Shown one piece after another: positions 1-5,316 of a stretch of DNA of 7,813 nucleotides (position 1 is its first letter; each line of letters opens with the position of its first letter). The notes under the pieces are model-generated. The model did not search any database. It was not told the origin of the DNA and saw only the letters and a program-made list of their open reading frames with translations. This DNA comes from Parachlamydiales bacterium. Its GTDB lineage: Bacteria; Chlamydiota; Chlamydiia; Chlamydiales; Simkaniaceae. The position numbers were made by a program, and so were the translations under genes. The stretch is from assembly GCA_030641465.1 (NCBI GenBank), contig DAOWHK010000073.1:1-7813 (forward strand), written 5' to 3'.

Positions 1-66
1 GAAGACAAAGTGCTTCCTCAAAAAGAAGATTTAGAAAAAGCCCTTCGCGAGCTCTATAACTATTAA
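1..66 (+). CDS. C-terminal end of an unidentified protein (partial)
   Basis: Frame 1 is open from the first base to a TAA at 64-66 and gives 21 residues, EDKVLPQKEDLEKALRELYN followed by Y. The peptide is highly charged and reads like an amphipathic helix. The gene's start and body lie left of the window, so no function can be assigned. It is accepted as probably real because it ends exactly where the convergent LRR gene ends (4-bp overlap), a typical compact gene junction, and because that junction leaves no other space. With only 21 codons visible, a chance open frame cannot be excluded. Confidence 0.5.
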   Translation, partial: EDKVLPQKEDLEKALRELYNY

Positions 67-1469
67 CGTTTAACATGCTTATGTTTTGGCGTAATTTCCG
101 CATATGGAGGAAGCTTACTTCTAGGGGGAAATTGAGGGATTGGATTATTACAGCAATCTAATACCTGTAATTGGAATAAATTTTGCATACGATCAGGAAG
201 TGTTTCTAGCTCATTATTCGCGCAAAAGAGTACTATTAGCTGAGATAGATTTGAAATCGCATCAGGCAATTTGTTGAGCATATTATTTGTTAATTCCAAA
301 TCTTCTAGAGAGCTGAGCTCTCCTAGAGATTCCGGAAGAGTTTCCAGGCGATTGTCTACAAGATTTAGGTGTGTAAGGGACTTTAAGCCCCCAAGGGAAT
401 CTGGAAGAGCCTCAATATTGTTATCGGAAAGAATCAAAAGTCTAAGGTTAGACAGGTTTCCAAGTGAGTCTGGAAGAGTTTCTAACATATTGTCTGAAAG
501 GTTAAGGTCAGTAAGTGATGTCAGTCTTCCAATGGACGCTGGTAATAGTTCTATATTGTTGTCATAAAGATTCAATGTTTGAAGAACGAATAGCTCTCCA
601 AGTGAGTCTGGAAGAGTTTTTATTTTGTTATGGGAAAGATTAAGAGTTTGGAGTCTTTTTAACTCTCGAATGGATACTGGAATGGCAGTAAACTTGCAAT
701 TTGATCCAACTAGAGTTGTAAGTGCTTTTAATCCGAAAGCTGATTTCGGAAAGGGAGGTTTTTTGCTTGTAGGCACTGGCAAGGTTATGGACTTCATGTT
801 TTCGAAATATGGGATACGCCCATCAGGACATAGCAACTCCTCTACATTAACTTTAAATAGCCTTGCGATGTCCGATAATAAAATAATATCATGTGTAAAT
901 GGGGGTGTAAGATTTCTCCTTAAGAGATCTAGTGCTTTTTCCTTGGCACTACGTTGAGTCTTTAGATATGATTCGAGGGATCTAATGCCTGTTAAAATGA
1001 ATTGAGGTACATAATCTTCACTTTCTTTTTGGAATAAATACTGGTCTAATGAGTCGGTATCTGGAATGGCCCGCTCATTCATGCAAAGGGTTTCTTTTAA
1101 AAATTTTTGAATATTTTCTGGACGTTTTGCCATTTTACTCATGTATAAGTAAGTTTCTAAGGAAAAAAAAGGCAGGCCATGCAGGCTTCTTTGATAGAAT
1201 TCTTCCCCTTTAAAAAAATTATCGGCTCTAGAATTAAGAAACGTCTCTCTTTTAGGGTTCAAATGGAAGACAGGGATTTCAGGAAACTTTCTCCGAAGAT
1301 CAGATGTTGTTCTCATCATAATTTGTTTTACATGAGTATGAAATAACTTTGATACACTTGCATGTGCTGGATCAACTACATATTCAAGGATTTGTAATAA
1401 CAGTTCTGGAGGTAAAAAACTTAAAAGGTCATTTTTTAAAAAGTTATAATTATTATAATATTTTTGCAA
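63..1469 (-). CDS. F-box-like, leucine-rich-repeat protein, candidate host-directed effector
   Basis: A protein of 468 residues. Residues about 14-52 resemble an F-box (LLSFLPPELLLQILEYV, then the VSKLF element that usually follows), the helical domain that docks a protein on Skp1 in eukaryotic SCF ubiquitin ligases. Residues 53-245 have no recognisable domain. Residues 247-453 hold nine 23-residue leucine-rich repeats of the form LxxLxxLNLSxNxLexLPdSLGx, then a short basic tail. There is no signal peptide or membrane segment, as expected for a cytosolic or type III-secreted protein. The family logic is that the LRRs bind a target and the F-box recruits the host ligase; this is inference, as the F-box match is by eye and divergent. 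The start is a TTG with no clear Shine-Dalgarno site. The frame is open back to 1523 without an ATG, and the next in-frame ATG (codon 51) would remove the F-box. It overlaps the convergent gene on its left by 4 bp. Confidence 0.92.
   Translation of the reverse strand: MQKYYNNYNFLKNDLLSFLPPELLLQILEYVVDPAHASVSKLFHTHVKQIMMRTTSDLRRKFPEIPVFHLNPKRETFLNSRADNFFKGEEFYQRSLHGLPFFSLETYLYMSKMAKRPENIQKFLKETLCMNERAIPDTDSLDQYLFQKESEDYVPQFILTGIRSLESYLKTQRSAKEKALDLLRRNLTPPFTHDIILLSDIARLFKVNVEELLCPDGRIPYFENMKSITLPVPTSKKPPFPKSAFGLKALTTLVGSNCKFTAIPVSIRELKRLQTLNLSHNKIKTLPDSLGELFVLQTLNLYDNNIELLPASIGRLTSLTDLNLSDNMLETLPDSLGNLSNLRLLILSDNNIEALPDSLGGLKSLTHLNLVDNRLETLPESLGELSSLEDLELTNNMLNKLPDAISNLSQLIVLFCANNELETLPDRMQNLFQLQVLDCCNNPIPQFPPRSKLPPYAEITPKHKHVKR
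111..731 (-). repeat. Nine tandem 69-bp leucine-rich-repeat units
   Basis: The region encodes LRRs beginning at L247, L270, L293, L316, L339, L362, L385, L408 and L431, each exactly 23 residues (69 bp) apart. The last unit is degenerate (ends in PQFPPR instead of LPDSLG), as is usual for a capping repeat. At the DNA level some units are still close to identical: a 22-base exact match occurs at 460-481 and 598-619, which is 138 bp, or exactly two units, apart. The array lies entirely inside the coding sequence and keeps the reading frame. Confidence 0.9.
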
Positions 1470-1588
1470 ATAATTTTCAAGTAAATAAATAATTGTTTTT
1501 TTAGCGTTAAATATCTTATTTTAAAGAGAATGTGGGGTAATAAGAGGGGTTTTTTGCCTATAATCAATTTTTTCAAAAAATATTTTTA

Positions 1589-1948
1589 CTAAATTGCGGC
1601 TTTTTTGCGCTTAGTGTGAATTTTAGGCTTTTTTGATAGGGGCTTTCTTGTGTGCTTTTTTTTTCGATCAAAATAGGTTACAACATCCTCATTAATTGAG
1701 GGATTTAATATGCTGTAGTGATTTAGTTTCGATCGGATGTGATCTGTTTCCATGCAGCGCATTTTCTCAAGGGACTGATCAAGATGCATTAAACGCGCAA
1801 GCAAGCTCTCTTGTGTTTTATGAAGAGCGTCTATTTCTTGTTCGTATGAAAGGTTAGAGGAGATGTTACTAAGAACCTCAGCATTTTGAATAAGTTGATC
1901 TAAAGTGAAGTCGATCTCTGTAAGTAGATCTTTTTTACTATGACTCAT
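1589..1948 (-). CDS. Small helical protein with a strongly basic C-terminal tail, function unknown
   Basis: A protein of 119 residues that I do not recognise. Residues about 5-28 and 35-66 look like two amphipathic helices rich in Leu, Glu and Gln, plausible as a helical hairpin or coiled coil. Residues 95-117 are dominated by Lys and Arg (RKKKHTRKPLSKK, then KPKIHTKRKK), suiting nucleic-acid or membrane-phosphate binding, or a nuclear-localisation-like signal if the protein were secreted. The pattern of the second helix (ALHKTQESLLARLMHLDQ) faintly recalls FlgN/FliT-type secretion chaperones, but those are normally acidic, so this is only a weak idea. The start is the ATG at 1946-1948, preceded by AAGAGA nine bases upstream (1958-1963) and a good promoter. 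The gap of 119 bp to the downstream LRR gene has no convincing terminator, so read-through is possible. Confidence 0.77.
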   Translation of the reverse strand: MSHSKKDLLTEIDFTLDQLIQNAEVLSNISSNLSYEQEIDALHKTQESLLARLMHLDQSLEKMRCMETDHIRSKLNHYSILNPSINEDVVTYFDRKKKHTRKPLSKKPKIHTKRKKAAI

Positions 1949-1977
1949 CGCTTTTATTCTCTTTTGTTTCTATTTTA

Positions 1978-2007
1978 TATATAGAAATCTTTTAGTGATA
2001 TTGTCAA
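1978..2007 (-). promoter_or_regulatory. Sigma-70-type promoter for the small basic protein gene
   Basis: On the minus strand a consensus -35 box TTGACA (2002-2007) is followed, after an 18-bp spacer, by TATATA (1978-1983). Transcription would start near 1971, giving a leader of about 23 bases before the ATG at 1948. The -35 box lies only four bases beyond the stop codon of the upstream minus-strand gene, so the small gene has its own promoter rather than depending on its neighbour. The -35 box overlaps an 11-base palindrome at 1999-2009 (TATTG-T-CAATA), which could be an operator or coincidence. Confidence 0.55.
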
Positions 2008-2011
2008 TAGT

Positions 2012-3103
2012 TTATTTTGTAATTGATAGTGCAGATTTAAGACACGTAGGCCAGTCGTCATGTATTCCTAGTTTTTCGCGGACTGTAGTTGTAAAATCTG
2101 CTGGCAGCTCATCGATTTTTTCAAGCGCTCTGCACAATTCCTCTGGAGTTGTTGCAACTGAACATAGCTTATTTGCGACTAAAATGTCGTTATTGGATCC
2201 TCCTACTTGAATGGTTGGGATTCCAGCTAGGACAAATTGAGGCCCCATACTCGTTTGATAGTAAAATATGGCATCTGCAAGTACTTGAGCATCCTCTGTT
2301 GTTAATTGTGACAAAATAAATCGAGGTGCATGTCTATGCATTTCACATTCCTGGGCGCATTTGAAAAAATGCTCAGCATCCCTATTTGCTTTTTTGGCTC
2401 CTGGATGTTGATGAAGGACTATGATTGTGTTTGAAAAGTCTTCGGTATCTATGGCAAGAGAAACCATTTTTAGAAAATTTGGAAAAGCGGAGTTGAAATA
2501 CTCTTCATTATTCCCTCCAGCATAGACTAAAACTTTTTGCTCATTTTCTAGTAAACTATTTTGGGTAAAAAATGCCTGTCTAACATGTGATTGATCCAAA
2601 CTACGTCTTCTCGAAATTTTATTAGCTTGATCTATCGGATAAAAACCGATTCCTTGTTTGATTCCAAGTTCTGCAAATGTAGGGTTTTTTGTTAAATTGG
2701 AATTTGCAAAAAGCACTTTATTCGCAAGCCTCATTACCTCCATCGCGACTTTTGAGTAGCCACCTGGTACAAAAGATTCCGGATTGTCATAATAGGCCAG
2801 TCGACAAACATTTGGAGCATACTTTGCTAAAGAGTTTTGCATCGTAATATTAAACGTATGACCAACATCTGTAATCACAGCCCTCATGTTTTTACACTTC
2901 TTAGCTAAATCCATTGCAAGTTCTTCTTCAGAGCCTTCGATGATATCAAAAGGAGTATAAGTTTCAAATTTTGATTGAGCAGGACCTGCTGCATAAATGT
3001 TAACTTCAAAGCCTTGATCAGATAAAGTTTTAGCAAAAACAGAAAAATGATGTGCTGGACCTGCATGACAGCAAATAAAGGTGACGGTGGTTGCAATAGC
3101 CAT
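2012..3103 (-). CDS. GT-B-fold, glycosyltransferase/epimerase-like protein
   Basis: A protein of 363 residues with two Rossmann-like halves. The N-terminal half starts with a hydrophobic strand and a small-residue, histidine-containing turn (TVTFICCHAGPAHHFSVFAK, residues 6-25), as in nucleotide-sugar glycosyltransferases and UDP-GlcNAc 2-epimerases. The second half opens with VLVYAGGNNEEYF (191-203) and contains the probable ligand-binding loop YYQTSMGPQFVLAGIPTIQV (281-300), similar in plan to the donor-site helix of that superfamily. There is no signal peptide or membrane segment, so it is cytoplasmic. The substrate is unknown; a role in surface glycan or lipid modification is inference. 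The start chosen is ATG 3101-3103 with GAGA five bases upstream, because the first beta strand begins there. A TTG at 3161-3163 would add 20 residues that are polar and outside the fold. It is divergent from yycJ and followed closely by the promoter of the small basic gene. Confidence 0.82.
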   Translation of the reverse strand: MAIATTVTFICCHAGPAHHFSVFAKTLSDQGFEVNIYAAGPAQSKFETYTPFDIIEGSEEELAMDLAKKCKNMRAVITDVGHTFNITMQNSLAKYAPNVCRLAYYDNPESFVPGGYSKVAMEVMRLANKVLFANSNLTKNPTFAELGIKQGIGFYPIDQANKISRRRSLDQSHVRQAFFTQNSLLENEQKVLVYAGGNNEEYFNSAFPNFLKMVSLAIDTEDFSNTIIVLHQHPGAKKANRDAEHFFKCAQECEMHRHAPRFILSQLTTEDAQVLADAIFYYQTSMGPQFVLAGIPTIQVGGSNNDILVANKLCSVATTPEELCRALEKIDELPADFTTTVREKLGIHDDWPTCLKSALSITK

Positions 3104-3215
3104 TTTTTTCTCATTTAAGGGGAATTTTTTGCTATTATTTACGACTTCTAAATTTTTCTGCAAGACTTAGATTTTTGATTGCTTATCAATAAAAAATAGT
3201 GTTTGATTATTACCT

Positions 3216-3983
3216 ATGAAAAGATTTTGTCCACTAGCTTCCGGATCAAAAGGTAACTGTCTCTATTTAGAAACGGGAAGTGCTAAAATACTCGTTGACG
3301 TTGGTCTTAGCGCAAAAGCGACAAGAGATCGGCTTGCTAAAATAGATGTCGATATTCACGATATTGACGCAATCCTCGTGACGCATGAGCATTCAGATCA
3401 CATGCGGGGCCTTGAAGTTCTTGCTGCTGGAAAACATAAAATACCGGTATTTGCAAATGGCGATACTGCAAAAGCAATTTGCGGTAAAATCAAGAAAATT
3501 CCTCCGTTTAAGATTTTTTCCACTGGGGAAACGTTTGAGTTTGAAGATTTACAAATTCATCCCTTTAGTGTGCAACATGACACTTTTGATCCTGTCATGT
3601 TTACGTTTTTATCAAGTGGGATAAAACTTGGTGTTTGTACAGATCTTGGATTTGTAACAACGCTTGTAAGATCGCATCTGCAAAATTGCGACTATTTATA
3701 TATTGAGGCAAATCACGAACCCTCGATGGTTCATGCTTGCCCAAGACCGATGATTTATAAGCAGCGGGTTCTTGGCCGGCAAGGACATATTTCTAATGAG
3801 ACATGCGCAGAACTTTTAAAAGAGATCAGTCATAAAGGGTTAAAACATGTCTATCTCGCGCATTTATCTGAAGAGTGTAATAACCCGGATGTTGCGCTTG
3901 AAAAAGTACGAAAAAGCCTTCCAGATCATGTAACGCTCTCTATTGCTTACCAGCATAAGCTCAGTCAAATTATAGAGGGATAA
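3216..3983 (+). CDS. yycJ: YycJ/WalJ-like metallo-beta-lactamase-fold hydrolase
   Basis: A protein of 255 residues, the usual size for the family. It begins with the typical FCPLASGSKGNCLYLET (residues 4-20). The metal-binding signature HEHSDH occupies 57-62 (H57, H59, D61, H62), followed by H121 in VQHDTFDP, D143 in CTDLG, the EANHE segment (164-168), the GHISN element (H191) and H216 in LAHLSEECN. All ligands expected for a two-metal site are present. Characterised YycJ from Bacillus shows 5'-to-3' DNA exonuclease activity and links to mismatch repair and cell-wall signalling; whether the chlamydial protein shares this is inferred. No signal peptide, so cytoplasmic. The ATG at 3216 lacks a Shine-Dalgarno site. 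Its 3' end overlaps the convergent REC-MBL gene by 14 bp. I recall the same gene next to ftsK in C. trachomatis (CT738/CT739), which supports the identification. Confidence 0.93.
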   Translation: MKRFCPLASGSKGNCLYLETGSAKILVDVGLSAKATRDRLAKIDVDIHDIDAILVTHEHSDHMRGLEVLAAGKHKIPVFANGDTAKAICGKIKKIPPFKIFSTGETFEFEDLQIHPFSVQHDTFDPVMFTFLSSGIKLGVCTDLGFVTTLVRSHLQNCDYLYIEANHEPSMVHACPRPMIYKQRVLGRQGHISNETCAELLKEISHKGLKHVYLAHLSEECNNPDVALEKVRKSLPDHVTLSIAYQHKLSQIIEG

Positions 3984-5304
3984 GAAGGCCATCATAGGCC
4001 ATGGTGACTTCTGCTTCGATATTGCAATCTTTAAGAATGTTTTTATGCATCAGAAGCTTTTCTTCAAGCATTGTGTCTACATGCTCTGGATCGTGATGTG
4101 TGACTATCCAATGAGGGCATTTTGTGTGTTTTATTAAAACTGCAGCATTGGAAATGGAGGAATGTCCCCAACCAACTTTTTTTGTATATTCATTCTGTAA
4201 ATATTGTGCCTCATGAACAATGATATCAGACCCTTTTAAAAATTCAATGAGACTTAAATGAGGCTCAAGAAGAGGGTGATCAAGACCAATGTCTTTGGGA
4301 TGCCCCATATATCCAAGAAGCATTTCATTGTCTGTTACATATCCAATTGTCATTCCAGGAACTTTTAGCTTAAAACAAAATGTGGGTCCTGGATGATTCG
4401 TATAATGGGATTCGATGGAAATTTTTCCAATAGTTGTTGGGAGTCCATCTCGCAGCTCTTGAAACTGGACTTTGGAGTTCATTTCATCAAGTCTTACAGG
4501 AAAGTAAGAGTAGGCAAGCATATCTGTAAAAAGCTCTTTTGCATTTTTTTCAAAACCAACAGGCGCCCATACGGTGACATTGCAGTTTTTTTGATAGATA
4601 GGAGCAAAAAATGGAAATCCAGTAATATGGTCCCAATGCGTATGTCCAATGAAAAGGTTGACATCTGTTTCATTTGATTTAGCAATTTGCTCACCAAGCT
4701 CCCGAATTCCCGTTCCTGCATCAAGAACGATAAAACTGTCTTCAAATCGGAACTCTAAGCTGCAAGTATTGCCCCCGTAGCGAATATAGTCAGCACCGGC
4801 AACAGCATTTGATCCCCTTGTTCCCCAGAATTTTATGTAGGATTTATGCGTATCCTGCATAGGGATATAACACTCTTTTTGCGAAGCTATTTTTTCTTCT
4901 TGGATAATAAAAGGATCAGGAGTCAGTCTTCCTGCAAAAAATTTATCAATAAGGGTAAATAAATAATTGGGATCAAACGGTTTAATCAGAAAGGAATTGG
5001 CGCCAGCTTCAATTGCAGCGTGATAGTTCTGGATCATGAGGTTGTAGGAAAGAATAATCACACCAATATGACGCAGGCTTTCACTCGATCTGATTTTTTT
5101 TACAATTTCTATTCCGTGAACATAAGGGAGCATGAGGTCAAGAAGGAGGAAATCAGGCTGAAAAGAGGAGAGCTTTTCCAGGCAGTCGTTACCATTATTT
5201 ACTGTAATAATCTCGTAATTTAGTGCATCTTTTGCCTCTTGAATGATCTCAATAATATGTGTTGATGGATCGGCAACAAGAATTTTTGGTTTTTTTTCTG
5301 TCAT
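3970..5304 (-). CDS. Response-regulator receiver domain fused to a metallo-beta-lactamase-fold hydrolase
   Basis: A protein of 444 residues in two parts. Residues 6-122 are a CheY-like receiver with phosphoacceptor D56 (LLLDLMLP), S86 (IILSYN) and K108 (LIKPF). Only one of the usual paired acidic residues remains (D12, followed by P13). A linker of about 30 residues leads to a metallo-beta-lactamase domain (about 156-444) of the RNase Z/phosphodiesterase-like type: FWGTRGSNAV at 159-168, YGGNTC at 176-181, HTHWDH at 221-226, H304 in TNHPGP, D325 in YVTDNE, H381 in GWGHSS and HH at 403-404. The catalytic site therefore looks complete. The natural reading is a hydrolase, perhaps acting on a nucleotide or nucleic acid, gated by phosphorylation of the receiver. 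Its substrate and kinase are not visible here. It starts 12 bp after the ftsK stop with a good ribosome binding site, so it is co-transcribed with ftsK. No signal peptide: cytoplasmic. Confidence 0.93.
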   Translation of the reverse strand: MTEKKPKILVADPSTHIIEIIQEAKDALNYEIITVNNGNDCLEKLSSFQPDFLLLDLMLPYVHGIEIVKKIRSSESLRHIGVIILSYNLMIQNYHAAIEAGANSFLIKPFDPNYLFTLIDKFFAGRLTPDPFIIQEEKIASQKECYIPMQDTHKSYIKFWGTRGSNAVAGADYIRYGGNTCSLEFRFEDSFIVLDAGTGIRELGEQIAKSNETDVNLFIGHTHWDHITGFPFFAPIYQKNCNVTVWAPVGFEKNAKELFTDMLAYSYFPVRLDEMNSKVQFQELRDGLPTTIGKISIESHYTNHPGPTFCFKLKVPGMTIGYVTDNEMLLGYMGHPKDIGLDHPLLEPHLSLIEFLKGSDIIVHEAQYLQNEYTKKVGWGHSSISNAAVLIKHTKCPHWIVTHHDPEHVDTMLEEKLLMHKNILKDCNIEAEVTMAYDGLLIPL

Positions 5305-5310
5305 CTTACA

Positions 5311-5315
5311 TCCCT
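5311..5315 (-). promoter_or_regulatory. Ribosome binding site of the REC-MBL gene
   Basis: AGGGA on the minus strand, six bases before the ATG at 5302-5304. It lies in the 12-bp gap directly after the ftsK stop codon (5317-5319), so ribosomes finishing ftsK would sit on it; this supports translational coupling and fixes the start. It is the clearest Shine-Dalgarno sequence in the window. Confidence 0.65.
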
Positions 5316-5316
5316 G

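Noticed and set aside
72..87. Possible terminator hairpin AACAT-GCTT-ATGTT followed by Ts
   Set aside because: The stem is five AT-rich base pairs and the T tract is only two to four bases; it also lies inside the LRR coding sequence, so it is too weak to call.
271..957. Two plus-strand open frames (271-567 and 625-957) opposite the LRR gene
   Set aside because: They mirror the regular 69-bp LRR coding units; their Ser/Arg-rich repeated sequence is a by-product of the antisense reading, and no ribosome binding site or domain supports them.
1567..1581. Symmetrical ATTTTTT-C-AAAAAAT downstream of the small basic gene
   Set aside because: It is purely A/T with a one-base centre, so a stable hairpin terminator is unlikely; such runs are expected by chance in this AT-rich gap.
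1470..1588. Promoter for the F-box/LRR gene
   Set aside because: TTGATT with CTTATT at 17 bp, and a lone TAAGAT, were considered; each has a poor partner box, so none was annotated. Transcription from the upstream gene's promoter is equally possible.
2905..3114. Minus-strand frame of 69 residues within the GT-B-like gene
   Set aside because: It overlaps the start of a gene with a coherent fold in another frame and shows no domain of its own.
3104..3163. Longer start (TTG at 3161-3163) for the GT-B-like gene
   Set aside because: The added 20 residues are polar and precede the first beta strand, the codon is non-ATG and lacks a ribosome binding site, while the ATG at 3103 has GAGA five bases upstream.
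3175..3189. Inverted repeat TTGAT-N5-ATCAA in the gap between the GT-B-like gene and yycJ
   Set aside because: Five-base arms are common by chance in AT-rich DNA and no acceptable -10 box is positioned to make it a promoter operator; no convincing promoter could be called for either divergent gene.
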